Shown here one piece after another: positions 10,573 to 18,129 of a DNA stretch of 64,000 nucleotides. How positions within the stretch are numbered: the stretch's first letter is position 1; every line of letters starts with the position of its first letter. The notes beneath the pieces are model-generated. The model searched no databases, had not been told where the DNA came from, and saw only the letters and a list, made by a program, of their open reading frames with translations. Source of the stretch: Phreatobacter sp. (GTDB taxonomy: Bacteria > Pseudomonadota > Alphaproteobacteria > Rhizobiales > Phreatobacteraceae). Position numbers and translations under genes: made by a program. The stretch covers positions 124,001 through 188,000 of the forward strand of contig NZ_JAEULY010000004.1 of assembly GCF_016793595.1 (NCBI RefSeq). Reading direction: 5' to 3'.

Positions 10573-11733
10573 TCAGGCCACGAGATCGCGCGACAGGGTC
10601 TCGAACAGGCGCACCCACAGCCGCGTGCGCGGCACGAGGCATGAAATCTCGATGTTTTCGTAGTGTGTATGCGGCCCGTCGCCGATGACGCCGAGCCCGT
10701 CGAGGGTCGGAACGCCCAGAGCCCCGGTGAAATTGCCATCCGAGCCGCCGCCGGCAATGCGCTCACCCGCAGCCGGCCACTCCGTGCCTTCCAGCAGCGC
10801 GGCGGCGTGATCATAGAGCCGCTGGATCGCCGGCGTCTTGGCGTAGGACGGCCGGTAGAGCCCGAGCGTCACGTCGAGCTTCACGTCGGGGTCGTGCGGC
10901 TGGAGCGCCAGCAGCTGGCCTCGCACCTCGGCCTCGGCCTCGGCGGTCGGCACCAGCACGTAAACGCAGGCGCGCGACGAGATCGGCACCATGTTCTCGT
11001 GGGTGCCGCCGGAGATCGTGCCGACGTTCAGGGTGATGGTGCGGCCATAGTCGGTCATGGCTTCGACGGTCAGCACCTGCCGGGCCATCTCGCGGATCGC
11101 GCTGCGCCCGCGCGTGTGATAGGCGCCGGCATGGGCGGGCTTGCCGGTCGTCTCCAGATAGTAGCGGGCAATGCCGTGGCGGCCGACGGTGAGCTTGCCG
11201 CCCTCGCCCGAGGGCTCGGCCACCAGCACGATGGCGTGGCGCTTCGCCTCCGCCTCGATATGCGCGCGCGAGAACGGGCTACCGACTTCCTCGTCCGGGA
11301 TGAACATGACCGAGACCGGCAGGCGCGGCCGGCGTCCAGTGTCGTGCAGATGGGTCAGCGCCGCCACCGCCATGGCATTGCCGCCCTTCATGTCGTAGAT
11401 GCCCGGCCCGTAAGCGCGGCCGTCCTCGATCCGCCAGGGCAGCGGCCCCGCCAGCGTGCCGACCGGGTGCACCGTGTCGATATGGCCGAGAACGAGAATG
11501 CCCGGGCCTTCCTCGTCGCCCGCGATGCGGCCGATCAGGATGTCGCCGTAGCCGTCCGTGCCGGGAATGCGCTCGATGGACGCGCCGGCTGCGACGAGCA
11601 GCCGCTCCGCGTGATCGGCCATGCGGTTGACGCCGGCGACGTCCTGCGTAGGGCTCTCGATGGCGACCCACTGCCGGACGGTTTCGAGCAGGGATTCGGT
11701 GGTGAAATCGCTGAATGCCAGACCGTCGCTCAC
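10573..11733 (-). CDS. M20-family metallopeptidase (carboxypeptidase G2 / ArgE type)
   Basis: Cytosolic zinc amidohydrolase of 386 residues. The M20 signature is complete: GHIDTVHPVG with the zinc His and catalytic Asp, YDMKGG with the bridging Asp, DEEVGS with the catalytic Glu pair, VAEPSG, and a C-terminal HYENIE His. The dimerisation domain covers about residues 185-290. The closest pattern is glutamate carboxypeptidase-like proteins that cleave N-acyl amino acids or folate analogues. Its start overlaps the stop of the FAD dehydrogenase gene by 4 nt, so the two are translationally coupled, which suggests that the peptidase product and a 2-hydroxy acid belong to one pathway. The substrate is unknown. 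Confidence 0.88.
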   Translation of the reverse strand: MSDGLAFSDFTTESLLETVRQWVAIESPTQDVAGVNRMADHAERLLVAAGASIERIPGTDGYGDILIGRIAGDEEGPGILVLGHIDTVHPVGTLAGPLPWRIEDGRAYGPGIYDMKGGNAMAVAALTHLHDTGRRPRLPVSVMFIPDEEVGSPFSRAHIEAEAKRHAIVLVAEPSGEGGKLTVGRHGIARYYLETTGKPAHAGAYHTRGRSAIREMARQVLTVEAMTDYGRTITLNVGTISGGTHENMVPISSRACVYVLVPTAEAEAEVRGQLLALQPHDPDVKLDVTLGLYRPSYAKTPAIQRLYDHAAALLEGTEWPAAGERIAGGGSDGNFTGALGVPTLDGLGVIGDGPHTHYENIEISCLVPRTRLWVRLFETLSRDLVA

Positions 11734-13121
11734 GCTGGGAGGACCTTTCCGGGGTTGAGGATGCCCTTGGGGTCGAGCGCAGCCTTGATCATGTGCATCA
11801 CATCCACGGCCTCGCCGTGTTCCTCGCGCATGAACTTCATCTTGCCGATGCCGACGCCGTGCTCACCGGTGCAGGTGCCGCCGAGCGAAATGGCGTGACG
11901 CACCATGCGGTCGTTGATCTCGTTGGCCTGCTTCCACTCGTCGGGGTCGTCCGGGTCGATCTGCATGCCGAGGTGGAAATTGCCGTCGCCGACATGGCCG
12001 ACCAGAGTGGTGCCGAAGGTGCGCTGGGACGTGTCCTGACGCACGGCGCGGATCACGTCGGCCAGCGCGGAGATCGGCACGCAGACATCGGTGCCGAAAC
12101 CCTTGGCGCCCGGCCGCAGCGCGCGGATCGCCCAATGGATGTCGTGGCGGGCCTGCCAGAGCTTCGCGCGCTCGTCGGCGTCGGTGGACCATTTCCAGTT
12201 GGTGGCCCCCTCGCCCTTGGCGAGCTCCTCGACGATGCTGGCCTGCTCCTCGACCGCCGACTGGCTGCCGGCGAATTCGAAGAACAGGGTCGGCGTCACC
12301 GGCAGGCCGAGCTTGGAATAGCCGTTGACGGCAAGGATGGCGTTGTCGTCCAGCAGCTCCACCCGCGAGATCGGCAGGCCCATCTGGATGGTCTGGATGA
12401 CCGTGTCGACGGCCGCCTCGACGCTCGGAAAGGCGCAGATCGCGGCGGCCATGACCTCGGGAATGCCGTAGAGGCGAACGGTTACCTCGGTGATGATGCC
12501 GAGCGTGCCTTCTTGACCGACGAAAAGGCCGGTGAGGTCGTAGCCGGCCGACGACTTCTTGGCACGCGAGCGGGTGCGGATGACGCGCCCGTCGGCCAGA
12601 ACCACGGTGAGGCTGACGACGTTCTCGCGCATGGTGCCGTAGCGCACCGCATTGGTGCCGGAAGCGCGGGTCGCGGCCATGCCACCGATGGTGGCGTCGG
12701 CGCCGGGATCGATCGGGAAGAACAGCCCGGTATCGCGCAGGTGGGCGTTCAGCGTCTTGCGGGTGACGCCGGCCTGCACAGTCGCGTCAAGGTCTTCGGC
12801 GCGGACGGCAAGGATCTGATTCATGCCGGTCAGGTCGAGCGAGACGCCGCCCTTCACCGGGATCAGCGCGCCTTCCAGCGAGGAGCCGGCGCCGTAAGCG
12901 ACGACCGGCGTGTCATGCGCGTTGCAGAGCCTGACGATGGCCGAGACCTCCTCGGTCGACAGTGCCCGGCAGACGGCGTCCGGCAGGTGAGCGGGGTGAC
13001 GCGACTCGTCGCGTCCGTGCTGCGCCCGATCCGACTCGGACGTGGTGACGCGGTTGCCGACGAGCGCCTGCAGCGCCTCCAGCAAAGCGGGCTTGATGTT
13101 CGAGGCAACGGGCGCGTTCAT
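11730..13121 (-). CDS. FAD-linked D-2-hydroxyacid dehydrogenase (GlcD/Dld type)
   Basis: 463-residue flavoprotein of the vanillyl-alcohol oxidase superfamily. The FAD-binding domain (about 45-225) shows VVAYGAGSSLEG, FFPIDPGADATIGGMAATRASG and the GQEGTLGIITEVTV loop; the C-terminal FAD-oxidase domain ends with VGHVGDGNFH and the GTCTGEHGVGIGK signature that binds the substrate carboxylate. These match D-lactate dehydrogenase (cytochrome) and glycolate oxidase GlcD. GlcE/GlcF partners are absent here, favouring a stand-alone D-lactate-type enzyme donating electrons to quinone or cytochrome. ATG 13121 fits homologues; a longer in-frame start 93 nt upstream lacks support. Confidence 0.9.
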   Translation of the reverse strand: MNAPVASNIKPALLEALQALVGNRVTTSESDRAQHGRDESRHPAHLPDAVCRALSTEEVSAIVRLCNAHDTPVVAYGAGSSLEGALIPVKGGVSLDLTGMNQILAVRAEDLDATVQAGVTRKTLNAHLRDTGLFFPIDPGADATIGGMAATRASGTNAVRYGTMRENVVSLTVVLADGRVIRTRSRAKKSSAGYDLTGLFVGQEGTLGIITEVTVRLYGIPEVMAAAICAFPSVEAAVDTVIQTIQMGLPISRVELLDDNAILAVNGYSKLGLPVTPTLFFEFAGSQSAVEEQASIVEELAKGEGATNWKWSTDADERAKLWQARHDIHWAIRALRPGAKGFGTDVCVPISALADVIRAVRQDTSQRTFGTTLVGHVGDGNFHLGMQIDPDDPDEWKQANEINDRMVRHAISLGGTCTGEHGVGIGKMKFMREEHGEAVDVMHMIKAALDPKGILNPGKVLPA

Positions 13122-13221
13122 CGGGGCGATCTTGGGTCGAGCTTCGGAAGGGCGGACATTCAAGACACCAAGCCGGCGAGATTCCAACCGGCAAGGCGCA
13201 GGCCAGCCCCGCAAGGCGGTG

Positions 13222-14061
13222 TCAGGTCACCGCGCGGGTTTCGACTCGCCAGGTCAGGTCCGGCGCGATGGTGACGAGATTGAAGGCCGGTCCGTCCTCG
13301 CCATGGCGGCCGGTGGCCGAGGCGGAGGGAGCGCCGATCAGCGCGATGCGGTGCCCGAAAGCCGTCCATTCGTGCCGGCGCGCTTCATGAAGATGGCCGT
13401 GCAGAACGAGCGGACAGCGATGGCGAGCCAGGAGATGTAGCAGCGCCTCACCGTCGCGCAGGCGCTTCAGGCGCGACAGGCCCTCGGCCGCGGGAGGGTG
13501 GTGGACGGCGATGACCGGCAGGTGCGCCGTCCGGTCGATGCCGGCGAGCAGGATGTCGAGACGGGCAAGCTGCGCCGGACCAAGCGCGCCCTCGGCCGAG
13601 AAGGTCCATGTCGGCGTGCCTGAGCAAAGGGTGATCACCGCCGCCCGGCCGACGAGATCGAGGCGCGGAAAATGCGCGCGCAGGTCGCCAGGCGCCTGAG
13701 CAGGGCCGAGCCAGCGGAACAGGCGTTCGCGAATACGGGCGGTGGTGTCAGTCGTGTAGGCGTCGTGATTGCCCGGCGCCCATGAGACGGCCTCGGGATC
13801 GCCGAGCCTCGCCAATGCAGCCGCCGCCCGCCCGTATTCTTCCGACAGGCCGAGCTCGATCAGGTCGCCGGTGACCACCGCGAAGTGGGGAGAGGCAGCA
13901 AGCACGGCCGCAGCCGTCCGCTCCCACACCGCATTGTCATGCGCGCCCGGCTGCCGGCGCCAATTGATCCAGCCGAGCACCGGCTTCAGCCGCCAGGGCC
14001 ATTCCGCGGGGAACGGCACCGGCGACAGGTGCAGGTCGGACAGGTGCGCGATGACGGTCAC
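13222..14061 (-). CDS. Calcineurin-like metallophosphoesterase
   Basis: 279 residues with the full set of dimetal phosphoesterase motifs: HLSDLHL at the N-terminus, VTGDLIE, APGNHDAY, a middle VHHPP and the C-terminal LHGHLHE. Lacks a signal peptide, so it is cytosolic. The arrangement resembles bacterial proteins annotated as 3',5'-cyclic nucleotide or UDP-sugar phosphodiesterases, but the family is too broad to name a substrate. It stands alone between the hydroxyacid dehydrogenase gene (101 nt) and the SDR gene (39 nt), all on the same strand. Confidence 0.88.
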   Translation of the reverse strand: MTVIAHLSDLHLSPVPFPAEWPWRLKPVLGWINWRRQPGAHDNAVWERTAAAVLAASPHFAVVTGDLIELGLSEEYGRAAAALARLGDPEAVSWAPGNHDAYTTDTTARIRERLFRWLGPAQAPGDLRAHFPRLDLVGRAAVITLCSGTPTWTFSAEGALGPAQLARLDILLAGIDRTAHLPVIAVHHPPAAEGLSRLKRLRDGEALLHLLARHRCPLVLHGHLHEARRHEWTAFGHRIALIGAPSASATGRHGEDGPAFNLVTIAPDLTWRVETRAVT

Positions 14062-14100
14062 GCCGGCTGCGTCGCATGTTCGGCCGCAACCAACAAGCCG

Positions 14101-14877
14101 TCAGGTGAGCATCTGCATGTCGCCGTCGATGGAGATGGCCTGACCGGAAATGGTCCGCCCCTTCGGCGAGGCGAGGAACAGCATCTGATCGGCAAGTTGC
14201 CGGGCGGTGACGAAGGTCTTCAGCGACGTATAGGCCACCGCCTGCTGCTCGATCTCGCGATAGGCGACGCCGCGCGACTGCGCCTTCGCTTCCAGCACCC
14301 GGCGGATGCGGTCGCCTTCGACGAGCCCCGGCAGGATGGCATTGGCGCGGATGCCGAACTCGCCGAGCTCGACGGCCAGCGACTTGGTGAAGCCGATGAC
14401 GCCCCATTTCGCCGCCGAATAGGGCGTGCGCAACGCAAACCCGAAGCGGCCCGCCACCGAGGCGAGGTTGATGATCGAGGCGTTGTCGCTCTTCTTCAGA
14501 TGCGGCACGGCGAGACGGGCGCAGTTGAACTGGCTGGTCAGGCAGATGTCGATGCAGCGATCCCAGTCCTCCGGGTTGATCTCCTCGACACGTCCGGTCG
14601 GACCGGCGATTCCGGCATTGTTGACCAGCACATCCAGCCCGCCGAGACGGTCGATGGCGGTGTCGAACAGAGCCTTCACCTCGGCGCGGTTCGATACGTC
14701 GCAGGGGCTGGACCAGATGCCGGGATCGGTACGGGCGAGTTCGTTGATGGCCTCGCGGTCGACGTCGCAGACATGGACCTTCGCCCCCTCTTCCGCGAAG
14801 GCGCGGGCGACCTCGCGGCCGATGCCGTTGGCGCCCGCCGTGACCAGCACGCGCAGGCCCTTGATGCCGAGATCCAT
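14101..14877 (-). CDS. Short-chain dehydrogenase/reductase (SDR)
   Basis: 258-residue classical SDR. Cofactor motif TAGANGIG near residue 13, DVDRE in the position that favours NAD(H), VNNAG around 90, catalytic Ser in NLASVAG and YSAAK with Tyr and Lys. The C-terminus ends with a ISIDGDMQMLT tail. The gene is 28 nt downstream of the GntR regulator gene on the same strand and divergent from the ABC importer operon, so it probably belongs to the same regulon. It likely oxidises a hydroxyl group of the imported compound or of an intermediate. Confidence 0.9.
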   Translation of the reverse strand: MDLGIKGLRVLVTAGANGIGREVARAFAEEGAKVHVCDVDREAINELARTDPGIWSSPCDVSNRAEVKALFDTAIDRLGGLDVLVNNAGIAGPTGRVEEINPEDWDRCIDICLTSQFNCARLAVPHLKKSDNASIINLASVAGRFGFALRTPYSAAKWGVIGFTKSLAVELGEFGIRANAILPGLVEGDRIRRVLEAKAQSRGVAYREIEQQAVAYTSLKTFVTARQLADQMLFLASPKGRTISGQAISIDGDMQMLT

Positions 14878-14905
14878 GGAATGCTCTCCCTGATGCTTGT
14901 TGATG

Positions 14906-15619
14906 TCAGTCCGCGGCCACGTCGGCGGCAAGGCCGCCGCGGGCGATGATGAAGTCAGCGGCGCCCCGGATGTCGGCGGCGATGGCGGCGCGCGCGCCCT
15001 CGCAGTCACCGGCCTTGATCGCCGCCAGCGCCTCGGCATGGAAGCGCACCGCGCCGCCGGTGGCGAACCGGTCGGGATTGGCGCCGAGGTCGAGATTGAG
15101 GATCGGCCCGGCCTTCAGCCAGAGACCGCCGATGATCTCGACCAGGGTCGGCAGGCCGGTGGCCGCATAGATCGCGAAATGCAGGTCCTTGTTGAGGCGC
15201 ACCGCCTCGGCGAGGTCGGGCCGCCTGACCGTGCTCAAGCCCCGGAACGCCGCCTCGGACTCCGCGATCCGGGCAATGTCGGCGGGAGAAGCGGAAGCAG
15301 CGGCGCGCTCGGCGGCGAAGCCTTCGAGCTCGATGCGCACGGTGGTCAGTTCGCTGAACTGGCCGATGGTCAGGATCGGCACCCGCACCGCGCGGTTCGG
15401 CGCCACTTCCAGCGCCCGGTCGGCAACGAGGCGGCTGACCGCCTCGCGCACCGGCATCATGGATACGCCGAGCGCCTCGGCCGTGCCGCGCAGGGACAGC
15501 TTGTCGCCAGGCGCGAGACGACCCTCCATCAGGAGCTCGCGCAACTGGCCGTAGACCTTGTCGCCGAGGGTCTCGCGCTCCAAAGGGCCAAGGGCGGTGA
15601 GGGCTTCGGCGACGCTCAT
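14906..15619 (-). CDS. GntR-family transcriptional regulator (FCD/FadR subfamily)
   Basis: 237 residues: winged-helix DNA-binding domain (about 15-80) with VYGQLRELLMEGRLAPGDKL and VSMMPVREAVSRL, then an all-helical FCD effector domain (about 90-220) whose metal and ligand ligands include the Asp/His pattern around LNKDLHFAIYAATG and FHAEALAAI. FCD regulators bind small organic acids and usually repress their neighbours. It is divergent from the ABC importer operon, and a perfect 12-bp palindrome lies between them. Start ATG 15619 was chosen because translation upstream of it does not resemble the family. Confidence 0.9.
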   Translation of the reverse strand: MSVAEALTALGPLERETLGDKVYGQLRELLMEGRLAPGDKLSLRGTAEALGVSMMPVREAVSRLVADRALEVAPNRAVRVPILTIGQFSELTTVRIELEGFAAERAAASASPADIARIAESEAAFRGLSTVRRPDLAEAVRLNKDLHFAIYAATGLPTLVEIIGGLWLKAGPILNLDLGANPDRFATGGAVRFHAEALAAIKAGDCEGARAAIAADIRGAADFIIARGGLAADVAAD

Positions 15620-15677
15620 AATCTGCTGGCGTTTCCGTGGAGGGGCTGGACAAAGCCGGCCGTTTGAGGAACCATAA

Positions 15678-15689
15678 CTGTGATCACAG
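15678..15689. promoter_or_regulatory. Candidate GntR operator palindrome
   Basis: CTGTGATCACAG is a perfect 12-bp palindrome in the 156-bp divergent gap, 59 nt from the regulator start and 87 nt from the importer start. Length and symmetry fit FCD-type GntR sites. That this regulator binds it is inferred from position only. Confidence 0.5.
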
Positions 15690-15775
15690 ATCACGGCAAG
15701 CCGCATGGCCGCCGGCTGCGAGAGGGGAACAACCGCTCCGCAGATGAACAGGTGGAAACGCAAAGGAGACGTCCC

Positions 15776-17032
15776 ATGCCGCTCGATACGAGCCTTTCAC
15801 GCCGCACGATTCTCAAGGCCTCCGCGGGCGCGGCCGCCCTCGGCACGCTCGGCGCTCCGGCGATCAGCTACGCGCAGTCCGAGGCCATCAAGCTCGGCCA
15901 TATCACGCCGCGCACCGGCTTCCTCGGCCCGCTCGGCGAATATGCCGTCCAGGCCATGCAGCTGGCGGTGGAGGAAGTGAACGCCGCCGGCGGCGTCAAC
16001 GGCCGCAAGATCGAGGTCATCTACGACGACAGCCCCAATCCGCAGCAGGCCTCCGCCAAGGCAGAGCGGCTGATCCAGCGCGACAAGATCTCGGCGCTGA
16101 TCGGCGAAATCTCGTCGGCCTCCGCGCTCGCCATCGCGCAGGTCGTGCAACGCGAGAAGGTGCTGTTCATCAACACGGGCGCGAACTCGGACGCGCTGCG
16201 CGGCTCGGACTGCCAGCGCTACATGTTCCACATCGAGGCGCAGAACTCGATGTATGTGAAGGCGGTGGGACGCTCACTGGTCGCCAACGGCCTCGTGACG
16301 GGGAAGAAGTGGTATTCGCTGACGGCGGACTATGCCTTCGGCCACGACCTCCTGAACGTCGCCAAGCGCTTCATGGCCGGCAACAACGCCAACCATGCCG
16401 GCGACGACCTGATCCCGACCGATCTCGCCGACTTCTCGCCCTTCCTGCTGAAGATCCGCCAGGCCCGCCCGGACGTGGTGATCCTCAACCTCGCGGGAAC
16501 GCAGATCACCAACTTCCTCAAGCAGTATGCCGAGTTCGGCCTGACCTTCCCGGTCGCCGGCTTCGGCTTCGACACGGCGCTCGCCTGGGGCGCGGGTCCC
16601 GGCAATTTCGGCGGCATCTGGCCGGCGCTCTGGCACCATCTCGTCGACACGCCGAACAGCAAGAAGTTCGTCGCCGCCTTCACAGCCAAGCACCGCCGTC
16701 CGCCGGAGAACCAGGCGTGGGGCGAGTACTGCTCGCTCAAGATCATCGCCCAGTCGATGGCCGAGACCCGTTCGACCGATCCGACCAAGATCGTCGAGCA
16801 TTTCGAGAAGGGCGCGAAGTTCGACGTTCTGAAGTCGCGCGAGAGCTATTTCCGCGCCCGCGACCATCAGATGATGACCGAGATGTACGCGATCACCGCG
16901 CTGCCTCAGGCGCAGGTGAAGAACCAGTGGGACATCTTCTCCTCCTCGCCCCCGGTGCCGGGACCGAACGAGAGCCTCGAGGTGATCGCGGCGACCGAGG
17001 AAGAGAACAAGTGCGTGTTCCGCTCGGCGTGA
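15776..17032 (+). CDS. LIV-type ABC transporter substrate-binding protein
   Basis: Periplasmic binding protein of the branched-chain amino acid/amide (HAAT) class, 418 residues. The N-terminus has a Tat-like leader with twin Arg at 9-10 (SLSRRTILKASAG) and a cleavage site near SYAQ. The mature chain begins IKLGHITPRTGFLGPLGEY, the typical type 1 periplasmic fold start, with the conserved NAAGGVNGRKIE. A good ribosome binding site AAAGGAG precedes ATG 15776. It is the first gene of the importer operon under the divergent GntR. HAAT binding proteins take amino acids, aromatic acids, urea or amides; the adjacent enzymes argue for a hydroxy or keto acid derivative. Confidence 0.9.
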   Translation: MPLDTSLSRRTILKASAGAAALGTLGAPAISYAQSEAIKLGHITPRTGFLGPLGEYAVQAMQLAVEEVNAAGGVNGRKIEVIYDDSPNPQQASAKAERLIQRDKISALIGEISSASALAIAQVVQREKVLFINTGANSDALRGSDCQRYMFHIEAQNSMYVKAVGRSLVANGLVTGKKWYSLTADYAFGHDLLNVAKRFMAGNNANHAGDDLIPTDLADFSPFLLKIRQARPDVVILNLAGTQITNFLKQYAEFGLTFPVAGFGFDTALAWGAGPGNFGGIWPALWHHLVDTPNSKKFVAAFTAKHRRPPENQAWGEYCSLKIIAQSMAETRSTDPTKIVEHFEKGAKFDVLKSRESYFRARDHQMMTEMYAITALPQAQVKNQWDIFSSSPPVPGPNESLEVIAATEEENKCVFRSA

Positions 17033-17093
17033 GCCGTTGAATGACGGGCATCGGTTGTCGTTCCGAGACGCAACCGTTGCCCACCGCTTCAAT

Positions 17094-17182
17094 CGTCATG
17101 CCCGGCCTTGTGCCGGGCATCCACGACTTCTCATTTCGTCGCGTTCAAATCGTGGATGGCCGGGACAAGCCGGGCCATGACG
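17094..17182. repeat. Palindromic intergenic repeat of rhizobial type
   Basis: An 89-bp imperfect inverted repeat in the gap between the binding protein and permease genes. The left arm reads CGTCATGCCCGGCCTTGTGC and continues into GGGCATCCACGA; the right arm is its near reverse complement, ending GGGCCATGACG. The arms are separated by about 25 nt. Such CCGGG-rich, CCACGA-bounded palindromes occur in many copies in genomes of Bradyrhizobium, Bosea, Methylobacterium and relatives. Transcribed, it would make a large hairpin that could lower expression of the downstream permease relative to the binding protein. Confidence 0.75.
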
Positions 17183-17246
17183 CGACTGGACAGGAAATGC
17201 GCTGCGTCAGGCGGGCTTGAAGCCTGCCCTTAGCCAGGAACCGAGC

Positions 17247-18125
17247 GTGCCAGACCTGATTCCGCTCATCTCCCAGATCCTCAACGGCCTGCTGTTCGGC
17301 GCCTATTACGTGATGATCGCGCTCGGGCTATCGATGATCTTCTCGCTCGGCGGCATCGTGAACCTCGCCCACGGCGCGTTCTACGCCATCGGCGCCTATC
17401 TCGCGGTGACTCTGGCGCCGCATATCGGCTTCGGCGGGGCGCTGATCGTCTCGCCGCTGGCGGTGGCGCTCATCGGGCTGGTGATCGAGCGCTACCTGCT
17501 GCGCCGGTTCTACACGGCCGACCCCATCCTCGGCCTGTTGCTGACCTTCGGCCTCGCCATGGTGGCCGAACAGTCGCTGCGCATCCTCTATGGCGCCGCG
17601 CCCGTCCCCTTCTCGATCCCGCAGGCGCTGCGCGGGCAGGTCTTCCTCGGCGATTTCGTCTATTCCCGCTACCGGCTGATGATCCTCGGCACGGCCGTTC
17701 TGTGTGTCGCCGGCCTCTGGCTGCTGCTGGCGCGGACCGCCTTCGGCAAGGTCGTCCGCGCCGGCGTGCAGAACCCCGACATGGTCGGCGCGCTCGGCAT
17801 TTCGCTGAAGCCCTACATGACAGCCGTGGTGATGATCGGCGTCGGGCTCGCGGCCCTTGCCGGCGTGCTGATCGCGCCAATCGCGGGCGTCCATCCCGCC
17901 ATGGGGCAGGAGATCATCACCTTCGCCTTCGTCGTGGTGGTGATTGGCGGCCTCGGCTCGTTCTGGGGCGTGGTGGCGGCCGCCTGCATCGTCGGCGTGA
18001 CGCGCGGTGTCGCCGCCCATTTCTACCCGGCCGCGACCGAAGCCTCCGTCTATCTCCTCATGGTGCTCGTCCTGCTGCTCAGGCCCCGCGGCCTGTTCGG
18101 CGAGCGCATCCAGAAGTTCGAGTGA
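17247..18125 (+). CDS. LIV-type ABC transporter permease (LivH-like)
   Basis: 292-residue inner membrane permease with about eight hydrophobic segments. Family marks: QILNGLLFGAYYVMIALGLS at the start, GGIVNLAHGAFYAIGAY, and the coupling-helix region around FGKVVRAGVQNPDMVGALGI followed by VVVVIGGLGSFWG. GTG 17247 is preferred as start because CAGGAA lies about 8 nt upstream and homologues begin here; a TTG 30 nt earlier is possible. The gene is followed, 4 nt later, by the fused permease-ATPase gene. Together they form the membrane part of the importer. Confidence 0.92.
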   Translation: MPDLIPLISQILNGLLFGAYYVMIALGLSMIFSLGGIVNLAHGAFYAIGAYLAVTLAPHIGFGGALIVSPLAVALIGLVIERYLLRRFYTADPILGLLLTFGLAMVAEQSLRILYGAAPVPFSIPQALRGQVFLGDFVYSRYRLMILGTAVLCVAGLWLLLARTAFGKVVRAGVQNPDMVGALGISLKPYMTAVVMIGVGLAALAGVLIAPIAGVHPAMGQEIITFAFVVVVIGGLGSFWGVVAAACIVGVTRGVAAHFYPAATEASVYLLMVLVLLLRPRGLFGERIQKFE

Positions 18126-18129
18126 CCGC

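Noticed and set aside
18007-18129. Longer start for the fused transporter gene
   Set aside because: The frame is open upstream, but those codons overlap the end of the LivH-like gene and do not resemble a permease N-terminus; ATG 18130, 4 nt after the LivH-like stop, fits.
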